NCBI RefSeq assembly: GCF_021725675.1 | Contig: NZ_JAKJPO010000005.1 | Span: forward strand, 62,001 to 126,000 | Source of the DNA: Marilutibacter chinensis | GTDB lineage: Bacteria > Pseudomonadota > Gammaproteobacteria > Xanthomonadales > Xanthomonadaceae | DNA length: 64,000 nt | Reading direction: 5' to 3' | In this document: piece by piece, positions 9,489 through 19,097 of the stretch | Layout: every line of letters starts with the position of its first letter | Numbering within the stretch: position 1 is the stretch's first letter | Made by a program: the position numbers and the translations under genes | The notes under the pieces: model-generated | What the model saw: the letters and a program-made list of their open reading frames with translations, nothing else | Databases searched by the model: none | What the model was told of the DNA's origin: nothing

Positions 9489-10418
9489 TCAGGCGGCAGG
9501 GCCGCGCCCGCCGGCCAGTTCGCGCATGAGGAAGTCGATGAAGACGCGCAGGCGCAGCGGCATGTGGCGGGTGCCGGGGTACACCACCGAGAACGGCCGC
9601 GAGCGACCGCCAAAGGGCTGCAGGACCTCGACCAGCCGGCCGTCGCGCAGCTCGTCTTCCACGATGAAACGATAGGTCTGGACAAGGCCTGCACCGCTGC
9701 ACGCCAGGGTGGAGATACCGAGAAGGTCTTCCATGCACGTGTACGCGCCCTCCGTCGCGATCTCCAGGTCCTTCCCCTTGGCCTTGAACAGCCAGGGAAC
9801 TGGCTGCCCGGTGTTGGGCAGCAGGAACTGGATGCAGTCGTGCTGCCCGAGTTCGTCGGGCGACCGCGGGGTACCCTGACGTCGCAGATAGGCGGGTGCC
9901 GCAACCACGACCAGTCCGGCATCCATCAGTTTGCGCACGACCAGGCCCGAGTCCGGTTGTGGCCGCGCACGGATGGCGACATCGAATCCCTCGGCGACGA
10001 AATCCACGTTGCGGTTGCTCAGCTGCACGTCGATCCGGACTTTCGGATACAGCTCGCGGAAGCGCGGTAGCAGGGGAAGCACCCGGCGATGTCCGAGCGG
10101 TGTCGGCAGGCTCATCCGCAACACGCCCGTGGGCTCGGCCTGTGCGCCGGTCAGCTCGCGCTCGGCGTCCACGATCTGCCCCAGTGCCTGCCTGCATTGC
10201 TCGAAGTAGGCGCGGCCCCCGTCGGTAAGCCGGATCCTGCGCGTGCTCCTGGTGAACAGGCGTACCTGCAGGCGCTCCTCCATCCTGGCGATGGTGCGGC
10301 TCACCGCCGCCGGCGTGAGCCCGGCCTGCGCGGCGGCCGCCGTGAAGCTTTCCAGCTCGGCAGCCAGGCAGAAGAGCTCGATGCTGCCGAGGGAGACAGC
10401 GCTGAACTGGCGGCTCAT
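9489..10418 (-). CDS. LysR-family transcriptional regulator
   Basis: 309 residues. Residues about 8-66 form the LysR winged helix (IELFCLAAELESFTAAAAQ, then the recognition helix in LTPAAVSRTIARMEERL, and RLFTRSTRRIRLTDGG). The rest is the periplasmic-binding-protein-like effector domain. Its type resembles AaeR/DmlR-like regulators, but the inducer cannot be read. The ATG at 10418 is used. It is divergent from the flavodoxin/tautomerase/NTF2-like operon beginning at 10516, the usual arrangement for a LysR protein controlling its neighbour. The AT-rich 97-bp gap holds a perfect 12-bp palindrome that may be part of its operator. Confidence 0.93.
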   Translation of the reverse strand: MSRQFSAVSLGSIELFCLAAELESFTAAAAQAGLTPAAVSRTIARMEERLQVRLFTRSTRRIRLTDGGRAYFEQCRQALGQIVDAERELTGAQAEPTGVLRMSLPTPLGHRRVLPLLPRFRELYPKVRIDVQLSNRNVDFVAEGFDVAIRARPQPDSGLVVRKLMDAGLVVVAAPAYLRRQGTPRSPDELGQHDCIQFLLPNTGQPVPWLFKAKGKDLEIATEGAYTCMEDLLGISTLACSGAGLVQTYRFIVEDELRDGRLVEVLQPFGGRSRPFSVVYPGTRHMPLRLRVFIDFLMRELAGGRGPAA

Positions 10419-10455
10419 TATTTACCTTGTGTAATTTATGTTTGTATCTGGATTG

Positions 10456-10467
10456 TGTTTATAAACA
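10456..10467. promoter_or_regulatory. Palindrome in the LysR/flavodoxin divergent promoter
   Basis: TGTTTATAAACA is a perfect 12-bp palindrome in a markedly AT-rich gap (10419-10515) between two divergent genes. LysR regulators bind interrupted palindromes with a T-N11-A core, so a site here is expected; whether this is the one bound is inference. It lies about 50 bp upstream of both starts. Confidence 0.4.
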
Positions 10468-10515
10468 ATATCTTGAGCAATAGCCTGTTCCCCGGCACAG
10501 TGATCGGGAACAGGC

Positions 10516-11082
10516 ATGAATCAGGACATCTGCATCGTGTTTCACAGCGGCCATGGCCATACCCGGCGGATCGCCGAGGCCATCGCCGAAGGCTGCCTGG
10601 GCAGCTTGCTGGAGATCGACGGGGGCGGTGAGCTGGCGGATGGCGGATGGAGGCAGCTCGATCACGCCCGCGCGATCGTGTTCGGGTCGCCGACCTACAT
10701 GGGCAACGTGAGCTGGCAGTTCAAGAAGTTCCTGGATACGAGCGCGGCGGTCTGGTCCCGGCAGGGGTGGAAGAACAAGCTGGCGGCCGGGTTCACCAAC
10801 AGCGCGGGCATCAACGGCGACAAGCTGTCCACGTTGCAGGCGCTGTTCACCCTGTCGCAGCAGCACGGGATGATCTGGCTCGGTACCGGCATGATGCCCA
10901 GCAATACCCGGGCCGCGACACGGGACGACCTGAACTATCTCGCGTCGTTCTCGGGACTCATGGCAGCCACGCCCGCGGATGCGTCCGTTGACGAGATGAT
11001 TCCGGGGGATCTGGCGACCGCACGGCGCTTTGGCGCACGAATCGCCGAAGTCGGTGGCTTCTTTCGCACGGGAGTCGAGTGA
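10516..11082 (+). CDS. Flavodoxin/NAD(P)H-dependent oxidoreductase family protein
   Basis: 188 residues. The N-terminus has the flavodoxin FMN-phosphate loop in the form FHSGHGHTRRIAEAIA (WrbA/flavodoxin-like), and GSPTYMGNVSWQFKKFLD around residue 60-75 matches the FMN-isoalloxazine loop of this family. AAGFTNSAGINGDK, followed by a long insert, is like WrbA-type quinone reductases. Such enzymes reduce quinones or nitroaromatics with NAD(P)H. It is the first gene of a three-gene operon: its TGA at 11080-11082 overlaps the ATG of the tautomerase by one base. Probable control is by the divergent LysR protein. The substrate is unknown. Confidence 0.85.
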   Translation: MNQDICIVFHSGHGHTRRIAEAIAEGCLGSLLEIDGGGELADGGWRQLDHARAIVFGSPTYMGNVSWQFKKFLDTSAAVWSRQGWKNKLAAGFTNSAGINGDKLSTLQALFTLSQQHGMIWLGTGMMPSNTRAATRDDLNYLASFSGLMAATPADASVDEMIPGDLATARRFGARIAEVGGFFRTGVE

Positions 11083-11285
11083 TGCCCTATGTCAACGTCC
11101 GGATAACCCCGGGTGCCACGCGTCGGCAGAAGGCCGAGCTGATCGCCGGCGTCACCGAACTGCTGGTGCGGGTGCTCGACAAGAATCCAGATACCACGCA
11201 CGTGGTCATCGACGAAGTCGAGCCCGACAACTGGGGACTGGGCGGGCTGCCGGTGGACGAGTTCCGGAAGCGCGGCAATGGCTGA
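11082..11285 (+). CDS. 4-oxalocrotonate tautomerase family protein
   Basis: 67 residues. The ATG at 11082 is preferred over the GTG three bases upstream because it yields MPYVNVRITPG; removing Met exposes the N-terminal Pro, the catalytic base of this superfamily. The length and a helix (RRQKAELIAGVTELLVRVL) followed by a beta strand (HVVIDEVEPDNWG) match the 4-OT fold, which works as a hexamer of small subunits. It interconverts keto/enol forms of small acids. It sits between a flavodoxin-like oxidoreductase and an NTF2-like protein with overlapping ends, so the three are co-translated. The DEVEPDNWGLGG ending is typical of uncharacterised members. Confidence 0.88.
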   Translation: MPYVNVRITPGATRRQKAELIAGVTELLVRVLDKNPDTTHVVIDEVEPDNWGLGGLPVDEFRKRGNG

Positions 11286-11697
11286 GAGCGGAATGGATGA
11301 GAGCGGGGAGAAGGACGCCATCGCGGCGGTGCTGCAGGACTATTTCGACGGCCTGCATTTCAGCGACACCCGGCGCTTGCGCCGGGCCTTCCATCCGCAA
11401 GCGCACTACTTCTCGGCGACGGACGGCACGCTGCTGCACCTGGACATGGAGCAGTACTTCCTGATCGTCGATGCGCGGCCATCCCCGGCCAGTCGCGGCT
11501 GCGCGCGCACCGACCGGATCCTGTCGATCGAACTGGAAGGGCCGGTCACGGCCATTGCCCGGGTGGAGTGCTCCATCCCACCGAAGTTCTTCACCGACCT
11601 GCTGACCCTGGTGAAGCTCGATGGGCGCTGGCAGATCGTCGCCAAGGTGTTCCATTACGAGTTTCGGGAGCCGCGCTCCCGGGTGATGCAGTCCTGA
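11278..11697 (+). CDS. NTF2-like (putative lumazine-binding / SnoaL-type) protein
   Basis: 139 residues. The NTF2-like cone fold shows in an N-terminal helix (AIAAVLQDYFDGLHFSD), RRLRRAFHPQAHYFS, and a C-terminal pair of strands (LVKLDGRWQIVAKVFHYEF). It is closest to the 'putative lumazine-binding' subgroup. Members bind or isomerise small ligands; the ligand is not evident. Start at 11278 overlaps the end of the tautomerase by 8 bp, supporting one operon; a second ATG at 11293 is possible. It is the last gene before a gap of about 375 bp. Confidence 0.82.
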   Translation: MAESGMDESGEKDAIAAVLQDYFDGLHFSDTRRLRRAFHPQAHYFSATDGTLLHLDMEQYFLIVDARPSPASRGCARTDRILSIELEGPVTAIARVECSIPPKFFTDLLTLVKLDGRWQIVAKVFHYEFREPRSRVMQS

Positions 11698-12032
11698 TAG
11701 GCAGCTGGCTGCTTCCTGGCGTGAGGCATCGAAGTATCCGGCGTGTCCGGTCAGACACGATGCCGCGGAACTCGGGCGATGCCGAGCGCCGCACCGGCGG
11801 CAGGTCCCGTACCTGGCCGTGCGGCAGCCAGCCCAGCTCCGGGGCCCATCGGCCGCCCCCGGGGCGTGCTTCGGTTAGCGAGCGCCCCCGGATGTGTTGC
11901 GCTCGTCCGGGCTGCGCCGTGACGCTCGATCAGCCTCTTTTCGGCCCGAGGAACGGGTTCGGTTTCCAGAGTGCCTTGGCTTTGAGCAGAACCCTGCAGT
12001 GGGGCGTGCTGTACGTCGCCGCCCGGCTTCAT
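11698..12032. other. Intergenic region without a recognisable gene
   Basis: About 335 bp between the NTF2-like gene and the frm operator. Short open frames exist on both strands, but they have no start signals and no recognisable family. The right end becomes AT-rich just before the frmR operator, and a TATACT at about 12032-12037 could be a -10 element overlapping that operator. Nothing else is seen. Confidence 0.5.
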
Positions 12033-12049
12033 ATACTATACCCTAGTAT
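12033..12049. promoter_or_regulatory. Predicted FrmR operator
   Basis: A perfect 6-bp inverted repeat, ATACTA-TACCC-TAGTAT, lies 25 bp upstream of the frmR start. CsoR/RcnR/FrmR repressors bind short AT-rich palindromes with a G/C tract at the centre, and E. coli FrmR binds a site of this kind upstream of its own gene. Its position over a -10-like TATACT suggests that binding blocks transcription of frmR-frmA-frmB until formaldehyde is present. The palindrome is seen; binding is inferred from the neighbour and the family. Confidence 0.75.
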
Positions 12050-12073
12050 TGTTCATTAGCCGGAGCCGGCCGC

Positions 12074-13523
<1,450 letters not shown>

Positions 13524-13529
13524 CCTTGC

Positions 13530-13705
13530 TTTCATTCTCTCGCCTGCGGGAGAGGGTGCTCGAAGGGCGGGTGAGGGCGTCCGGATCCGCCCTCACCCCA
13601 ACCCTTCCCCGGCCCTCGCGTACAGCGCGCGGGCGTTGATCGGCACGCGAGCCAGTGGCTCGCAGACACGCCTCTCCACCGCCGTAGGCGGGAGAGGGGC
13701 CGCGA
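13530..13705. repeat. Intergenic stem-loop repeat between frmA and frmB
   Basis: The gap holds a perfect 10-bp stem, GGGTGAGGGC at 13569-13578 with GCCCTCACCC at 13589-13598, around a 10-nt loop. It is flanked by two GGGAGAGGG-containing arms near 13545 and 13685. The CCCTCACCCCAACCC tract is reminiscent of repetitive elements seen between genes in xanthomonad genomes. Being transcribed inside the frm operon, it could stabilise or attenuate the mRNA; that role is inference. Confidence 0.6.
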
Positions 13706-13714
13706 GGAACGCAC

Positions 13715-14554
13715 ATGCAACGCATCGAATCCCATGCCTGCTTCGGCGGCACCCAGGAAGTCTGGCAGCACCGCTCCGGCGTGCTCGGTTGCGAGATGCG
13801 CTACGGCATCTACCTGCCGCCGCAGGCCGCGCGCGGCGACTGCCCGGTTCTGTACTGGCTGTCGGGGCTGACCTGCAGCGAGCAGAACTTCATCACCAAG
13901 GCCGGTGCGCAGCGCTACGCGGCCGAGCACGGAGTGATCATCGTCGCGCCGGACACCAGTCCACGCGGCGAAGGCGTCGCCGATGCCGACAGCTACGATC
14001 TCGGCCAGGGCGCGGGCTTCTATCTCAACGCGACCCAGTCGCCGTGGGCGGCCCACTACCGGATGTACGACTACGTAGTCGAGGAGCTGCCGGCGCTGGT
14101 CGATGCGCATTTCCCGACCACGACCGCGCGCGCGGTCAGCGGTCACTCGATGGGCGGGCACGGCGCGCTGGTCGTCGCGCTGCGCAATCCGGGACGCTAT
14201 CGCAGCGTGTCGGCGTTCTCGCCGATCGTCGCACCGACACGCGTGCCGTGGGGGCACAAGGCGTTCGGCGCCTATCTCGGACTGGATGCGGAAAGTTGGC
14301 GCGAGTGGGACGCCTGCGAGCTGATCATCGGTTCGCAACCCGGTGCGGAAAAGCTGTCATTGCTGGTCGACCAGGGCGAGGACGATGAGTTCCTCGACAG
14401 CCAGCTGCAGCCGACCCGTCTGCAGGCCGCCTGCGAGGCTGCCGGGCATCCGCTGGAGCTGCGCATGCGTGCCGGCCATGACCACAGCTACTACTTCATC
14501 GCCAGCTTCATCGGCGAGCACGTCGCGCACCACGCCGCCGCGCTGCGCGGTTGA
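13715..14554 (+). CDS. frmB: S-formylglutathione hydrolase
   Basis: 279 residues, the usual length of the esterase-D type enzyme. Hydrolyses S-formylglutathione to formate and glutathione, completing the pathway. The alpha/beta-hydrolase nucleophile elbow is GHSMGG with Ser145; Asp in the DQGEDDEF segment (about 222) and His in AGHDHSYYF (about 255) complete the triad. PVLYWLSGLTCSEQNF and PDTSPRGEG are family blocks. It is the third gene of the frm operon. Confidence 0.96.
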   Translation: MQRIESHACFGGTQEVWQHRSGVLGCEMRYGIYLPPQAARGDCPVLYWLSGLTCSEQNFITKAGAQRYAAEHGVIIVAPDTSPRGEGVADADSYDLGQGAGFYLNATQSPWAAHYRMYDYVVEELPALVDAHFPTTTARAVSGHSMGGHGALVVALRNPGRYRSVSAFSPIVAPTRVPWGHKAFGAYLGLDAESWREWDACELIIGSQPGAEKLSLLVDQGEDDEFLDSQLQPTRLQAACEAAGHPLELRMRAGHDHSYYFIASFIGEHVAHHAAALRG

Positions 14555-14677
14555 GCACAGAGGTCCGGACGCGGTGACCTGCACTCGGTGGCATGGACCG
14601 GTGACCTGGATCGGCTTGCCCGGCAGGTCGCCGGGCAGGTCGTGTGCGCGACTGGCGCAGCCGCGCCACCACTGACG

Positions 14678-16855
14678 TCAGCGTGCCATCTCCACAGGCT
14701 GTGCGACTTGTTGCTGTATCTGCGTGAGTTCCCGCTCCTCGCGTGCCGGCTCCATGCGTTCGCGATGCATCGCCACTTCACGATCCCATTCGGCCCGCGA
14801 GGCCGGGTCGATCCCGCCCGCCAGCAGTCGCTCCAGTCGCTCATGGGCGTTGGCGATGGCCGGTGACGGGTACCCGGGTGCCGCATCGACGGCGTCAGCC
14901 CGGGTCTGCTCGCCGGCAACCGGAGCCTGGCGACCTTGCAGCCGCTCGCGCGCGGCCTGTTCGACTTCCCGGATGCGGTGGTCGAGGCTCGGCAATACCG
15001 TGTCCGACATCAGGTGGCGTGCGGTCGCTTCGCTCGCGGCCGGTCCGATCTGGCTGACGAACCGCCCGGTACGCTCCAGATTGGCGACACCGTGCAGAGT
15101 CGTGGGGTTGTGCACGACGCCAGCCGTCAACAGGCCCGTCGTCGCGCCGCCGACCGCTGCGCCGTATGCCGGTGCCTGACGGCCGGTCTGGCACAGCGCG
15201 TCGCCACCGCGATCGAGTGCCTGATCGACCTGCCTGCCGTGGTCGGCGTATCCGTCTCGGATCCGGGTGCCGGCATCCCGACCGAGATCCGTGATCCGCT
15301 CGCCGAGTTCGCGCGATCCGGCACGGGCCGACTCGGCGGCGTCGCGTCCGTCCCCGAGCTCGGTGGCGGCTTCGTCGATACTCCGGCGTCGCGCCTGTTC
15401 GCCGGCCTGCTCGATACGCTCGGCTCTTGCGTGGAAACGCTCGCCGAGCGAGTCGGGCAGCCAGTCGCCGATGCCGCGCAGTACGCCGGCCTTGAGATCC
15501 GCATGGCCTTTTTCCAGATAGCCTTCGGCCAGCTCGATCGTGGCACTGAATCCCGCCCGTGCCTCGTGGGTCTGGGCGACGACCTCGCCGCCCCAACGCA
15601 CGGCGGTTCCGGTCGCTTCACCAACGATACGGGCCGAGCCGTCGGCGGTCGCGCCCAGGGTCATGTGGTAGCTGCGATACAGATCGCCGACGCCATCCAT
15701 CGAGCGGCCGGTCGAGCAGAAGGTCCACTCGATGCCTTCGCCGAACCGCTGGCCTGCGCGCGCGCCGTAGGCGGTCGCATGCAGGCTGGTCAGCAGCGGG
15801 GCCGCATCCGGCACCAGTTCGCGCAGCGAGGGGATGTCATCGCGTGCGACCGGGCCGTCGTCGCCATTGGTCATCGCCGCCAGTCGTGGCTGCTCCTGGC
15901 CGGCGGCCAGCGGAAGTTCGCGCAGCAATTGCGGGGTGTCGCGCTCCGATATCCGCGCCAGGAACGCTTCGACGACCGGGTGCGACGACGGCGAAATCTG
16001 GTTGCTCATGAACTGCTGGAGCAGGGCGCGTCCCTGCGGCAGGTCGCGGGTCAGCTCCGCCGTCTCGCGGATCACCCCGGCCAGTTGCGCGTTCTGGACG
16101 GCCCCCAGCGAGGTCAGGTTCTCCTGGACACCGTCGGTCAGTATTTCGCCCTCGACCTGGTAGGCGCGGACGGTGCGGTCGGTGTCATGCAACTGGACAT
16201 TCGGGTGTGTGCGGGCATAGCGTGCGGCCGTTTCCGGATGCAGGCCGGCGGCGTTGAAGGTGGTGGATGGGGCCCCGGTCACCGCCGACATCGCCGAGCT
16301 CATGCCACCACCGAGCGAATGGCCGGCGGTTTCGAACTCCAGACCGGCACGCTTCAAGCGGGTGCCGAGCTCCATCGCGCGGTCATAGTAGTCGGTCTTC
16401 AGCCCGACCGACTGCGGGAAATTGTTCGCGATGAAGTCCTCCGCCGTGCTGTCGACCAGGCCGTCGGCCGTCATCACCTCGCCGCGCGAGCCCTTGAACA
16501 CCGCCGTCGGCTGGTAGCCGGGGCCGAGCACACTTTCATCGGGCAGGTAGATCTCGGCACGGAACCTGGAGTCAACGGGCTGCAGCAATTCCTGCAACTG
16601 ATCCCTGCTGTACTGGGCCAGTTCCGGCCTCAACACACGCAGCTCGTCCAGATGCTCGCTGGCCCGCTTCCAGCCCGGTGGGGGCTCGCCCTGGCGCATG
16701 GCGGCGTCGTAGACATCGTCGGCCAGCCCGGCCATTTCGCGGTCGTGATAGAGCCGGCGCAGTGCATCGGCCTGGCGCAGGGATTCGGGGTCAGCCTGGG
16801 CCTGCAGCTGCTCCAAAAAGGCCCGACGCTCCTGGTGATTGGCAGGGGTCGACAT
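14678..16855 (-). CDS. Putative secreted lipase-type antibacterial toxin
   Basis: 725 residues, start ATG at 16855 with an AAGGAAG ribosome site. There is no signal peptide. Residues about 110-270 form an alpha/beta-hydrolase lipase core: the nucleophile motif GHSLGGG with Ser180, an acidic YQVEGEILTDG segment downstream, and SFNAAG-like residues following the elbow. The middle and C-terminal parts are Ala/Glu/Arg-rich helical segments with a Gly-rich hydrophobic patch (YGAAVGGATTGLLTAG, near 580). The tail is Gln/Glu-rich. Similar cytoplasm-made lipases in this family are substrates of antibacterial type IV or VI secretion. The upstream overlapping lipoprotein gene fits an immunity partner. 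The lipase fold is seen; toxin role, secretion route and phospholipid substrate are inferred. A full XVIPCD motif set was not recognised. Confidence 0.7.
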   Translation of the reverse strand: MSTPANHQERRAFLEQLQAQADPESLRQADALRRLYHDREMAGLADDVYDAAMRQGEPPPGWKRASEHLDELRVLRPELAQYSRDQLQELLQPVDSRFRAEIYLPDESVLGPGYQPTAVFKGSRGEVMTADGLVDSTAEDFIANNFPQSVGLKTDYYDRAMELGTRLKRAGLEFETAGHSLGGGMSSAMSAVTGAPSTTFNAAGLHPETAARYARTHPNVQLHDTDRTVRAYQVEGEILTDGVQENLTSLGAVQNAQLAGVIRETAELTRDLPQGRALLQQFMSNQISPSSHPVVEAFLARISERDTPQLLRELPLAAGQEQPRLAAMTNGDDGPVARDDIPSLRELVPDAAPLLTSLHATAYGARAGQRFGEGIEWTFCSTGRSMDGVGDLYRSYHMTLGATADGSARIVGEATGTAVRWGGEVVAQTHEARAGFSATIELAEGYLEKGHADLKAGVLRGIGDWLPDSLGERFHARAERIEQAGEQARRRSIDEAATELGDGRDAAESARAGSRELGERITDLGRDAGTRIRDGYADHGRQVDQALDRGGDALCQTGRQAPAYGAAVGGATTGLLTAGVVHNPTTLHGVANLERTGRFVSQIGPAASEATARHLMSDTVLPSLDHRIREVEQAARERLQGRQAPVAGEQTRADAVDAAPGYPSPAIANAHERLERLLAGGIDPASRAEWDREVAMHRERMEPAREERELTQIQQQVAQPVEMAR

Positions 16856-17813
16856 CGAAATCTTCCTTGGTGTCGTTCAGGGTGTCGCCCGGGCGGGGCA
16901 ACGGAATATCCTTTTCGTCGGTCGGGCAGCCGAAGTCCGCACGCGTCTTGCGGATGTGGTCCGACATCTTCTCCGGCTGCGGGTAACCATGCTCGAGCAG
17001 CCAAAGCTGGGATTTGCGCTGCCATCGGCGACCGTCCGCTGTCTTCGCAGGGTACCAGTAGATATGGTCGATGACGTGTGACTGCGGCGGGGGCAGGCTG
17101 GGGCCATGGTCGGCCGGGTCCATCGGGTCGGCGCCGTGCTCCAGCAGCCAGTAGACCTTGTCGAAGTCGGCGAAGCTGGCATAGCTGCCTATGATCGAGG
17201 CGCCCATGCCGGCGTAGCCGGTGACCTTGGCGCCACGCTCGATCAGCATCTGGATCGACGACCAGGGGGCGCCATTGACCTTGGCGTAGTACAGCATCGA
17301 CTCCGTGCCCCGGGTCGGGGTATCCGGATCGGCGCCGTGCTCCAGCAGCAGCTTGAGGTAGGTCTGATCGTCCAATGGCGCGGCGACCTGCAGCGCGGTG
17401 ATGCCGAGGAAATAGGTGCCGCCGCTGCCGTCGTCATGTTTGGTGACACGTTGGTCGGGGCTGCGCGCATTCGGGTCGGCGCCGTTCTCGAGCATCGCCT
17501 TCAACCCTTCCGGGCTGCGGGCCAATATCGGCCAGGCCACCAGGGGCAGGCGGTCGTTCTGCTTGCCGAAGAACAGGTCCGGGTCGACACCTTCATCGCG
17601 CATGAGCCGGCGCATCTCGTCGGTGCGGTTGAGCTCGGCCGCCACCGCGAGCGCTTGTGCGCGCGGATCGTCGAAGACGCCTTCCGCGCGCTGCCGTGCC
17701 AGCGCTTCCGGCGTACTCGGCAGCCCCGCCCAGCAGCTCGCCAGCAGGCTGCACAGCAGCGGGCCGCATAGCAACTGGCCGATCCATCCGTGGAGAATGC
17801 TTCCAGGCTTCAT
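16791..17813 (-). CDS. Ankyrin-repeat lipoprotein, probable immunity protein of the lipase toxin
   Basis: 340 residues. The ATG at 17813 begins a lipoprotein signal with hydrophobic core and lipobox SLLASC (Cys near residue 26). The mature protein consists of ankyrin repeats, each with the G-A-D-P turn (ENGADPNAR, EHGADPDTP, EHGADPMDP) and TALQVAA-type helices. Ankyrin proteins bind other proteins. Its 3' end overlaps the start of the lipase gene by 65 bp on the same strand, implying coupled expression in the order immunity then toxin. An envelope-anchored binder beside a lipase with no signal peptide is the arrangement expected if the toxin attacks from the periplasm. The immunity role is inference. 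Confidence 0.72.
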   Translation of the reverse strand: MKPGSILHGWIGQLLCGPLLCSLLASCWAGLPSTPEALARQRAEGVFDDPRAQALAVAAELNRTDEMRRLMRDEGVDPDLFFGKQNDRLPLVAWPILARSPEGLKAMLENGADPNARSPDQRVTKHDDGSGGTYFLGITALQVAAPLDDQTYLKLLLEHGADPDTPTRGTESMLYYAKVNGAPWSSIQMLIERGAKVTGYAGMGASIIGSYASFADFDKVYWLLEHGADPMDPADHGPSLPPPQSHVIDHIYWYPAKTADGRRWQRKSQLWLLEHGYPQPEKMSDHIRKTRADFGCPTDEKDIPLPRPGDTLNDTKEDFDVDPCQSPGASGLFGAAAGPG

Positions 17814-17988
17814 ATCCGAATTCGCGGGAATATCCGGCAGATACCATAGGTCGCCCGCCTGTGGGATGGCAATCCGGACGGCCGCATGCGGGTCCTGGAG
17901 GCATTCCTTCATCGTCACGACGCGTTGTCATCGTGCGGATGAAGGCGCGGTATCGTTGCACGCATCAGCAAACTGACAGGCAGTGCCA

Positions 17989-18312
17989 ATGCTCAACGAG
18001 GATCTGGTCTTCTACGTCAAACTTCACGTCAAGCCGGAGCGCGTCGACGAATGGCGCGAGGCGGTGACCGCGGTCATCGAGAAGATGTCGCAGGAAGACA
18101 GCTTCGTATCCTGCCACCTGCATCGCGATGCGCAGGATCCGAACCTGTTCACGTTGTACGAGCGCTGGCGCGAAGCATCGGTCGATGCGTTCCTGCAGCG
18201 CCAGGCTAAGCCGTATCGCGAGGCCTACGAGGCGCGGTTGCCGGAGCTGCTGCAGCGGCCGCGCGAACCGGCCGTGCTGGTACCGCTGGGCGAGTGGCAC
18301 CGGCGCGCCTGA
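17989..18312 (+). CDS. Antibiotic biosynthesis monooxygenase (ABM)-family protein
   Basis: 107 residues of the dimeric alpha/beta ferredoxin-like ABM fold: an opening strand FYVKLHVKPERVDEWREAV, SFVSCHLHRDAQDP, then LYERWREASVDAFLQRQ. This family includes YgiN-like quinol monooxygenases and haem-degrading enzymes; members often act without cofactors. The ATG at 17989 is preferred to the GTG two codons earlier. It is first of four closely spaced genes (ABM, VOC, methyltransferase, GNAT) that may form an operon. The substrate is unknown. Confidence 0.85.
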   Translation: MLNEDLVFYVKLHVKPERVDEWREAVTAVIEKMSQEDSFVSCHLHRDAQDPNLFTLYERWREASVDAFLQRQAKPYREAYEARLPELLQRPREPAVLVPLGEWHRRA

Positions 18313-18333
18313 ACCCTGCCCCAGGAGATTGCC

Positions 18334-18693
18334 ATGCCCGCCGACCGCACGATCAACTACATCGAATTCGCCGCCAGTGATCTGGACGCCGTCAAGGCGT
18401 TCTACTCGAAGGCATTCGACTGGAGCTTCACCGACTATGGGCCCGACTATGCCGCGTTCAACGACGGCCAGATGGACGGCGGCTTCCATCGTGCGCCGCT
18501 CAGTTCCAGCGCCGCCGCCGGCGCCGCGCTGGTGGTGCTGTACGCCGAGGATCTGGAGGCGACGCTCGACACCGTCGTCGCCTGCGGTGGGCGCGTGGTC
18601 AAGCCGATCTTCGCATTCCCCGGCGGCCGTCGCTTCCATTTCGCCGACCCGGCCGGCAACGAGCTGGCGGTCTGGTCGGACCGGGGCGGCTGA
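18334..18693 (+). CDS. VOC-family (glyoxalase/bleomycin-resistance-like) protein
   Basis: 119 residues, one vicinal-oxygen-chelate domain made of two beta-alpha-beta-beta-beta modules. INYIEFAASDLDAVKAFYSKAFDWSF opens the first module and FHFADPAGNELAVWSD closes the second, where the Glu would be a metal ligand. Members bind a divalent metal and act on small electrophiles or sequester drugs. The start is preceded by CCCAGGAG. It lies 21 bp after the ABM gene and 1 bp before the methyltransferase gene. Confidence 0.88.
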   Translation: MPADRTINYIEFAASDLDAVKAFYSKAFDWSFTDYGPDYAAFNDGQMDGGFHRAPLSSSAAAGAALVVLYAEDLEATLDTVVACGGRVVKPIFAFPGGRRFHFADPAGNELAVWSDRGG

Positions 18694-18694
18694 G

Positions 18695-19093
18695 ATGGGC
18701 GGGCGCCTGCGGCGGGTCGTCGATGCGCTGGATATCCGCCCAGGCGCGCACGTGCTGGAGATCGGTTGCGGCCACGGCGTGGCTGCCGGCTACGTGTGCG
18801 AGCGGCTCTCCGGCGGGCGACTGCTGGCGATCGACCGCTCGCCGAAGATGATCGCTGCCGCGCGCCGCCGCAACGCGGCCCATGTCGAGGCCGGTATCGT
18901 CGAATTCCGCATCGCCGAGCTCGAACATCTGGACCTGGGCGACTACTGCCGCGAGCACGGCCGCTTCGATCTGGTCTTCGCGGTGCGGGTCGGGCTGTTC
19001 CATCGCGAACCCGGACGCGCACGCGGCATGGTGACGCCGTGGCTGAAGAAAGGAGGACGCCTGCATGCCGAGTTCGACACGCCGGGAGGCTGA
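18695..19093 (+). CDS. Small class I SAM-dependent methyltransferase
   Basis: 132 residues. The SAM-binding motif I is clear (VLEIGCGHGVAAGYV) with the acidic motif II residue in LLAIDRSPKMI. ELEHLDLGDYCREHGRFDLVFAVRVGLFHRE covers motifs III-IV. The protein is short, ending soon after motif IV, so the C-terminal strands of a full methyltransferase are reduced or missing. It may be a minimal form or a shortened gene. The ATG at 18695 starts one base after the VOC stop. The methyl acceptor is unknown. Confidence 0.8.
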   Translation: MGGRLRRVVDALDIRPGAHVLEIGCGHGVAAGYVCERLSGGRLLAIDRSPKMIAAARRRNAAHVEAGIVEFRIAELEHLDLGDYCREHGRFDLVFAVRVGLFHREPGRARGMVTPWLKKGGRLHAEFDTPGG

Positions 19094-19097
19094 GCCG

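Noticed and set aside
6502..10197. Long minus-strand open frame opposite ppc
   Set aside because: Antisense to the conserved ppc gene, low-complexity and His/Arg/Gln-rich, no recognisable domain.
11751..12032. Minus-strand open frame before frmR
   Set aside because: Low-complexity Gly/Ala/Pro/Arg composition, no start signal, and it ends in the frm promoter.
14678..16855. Calling the lipase protein a firm XVIPCD type IV effector
   Set aside because: The C-terminal tail is suggestive, but the conserved XVIPCD core motifs could not be found by eye, so only a general toxin call is made.
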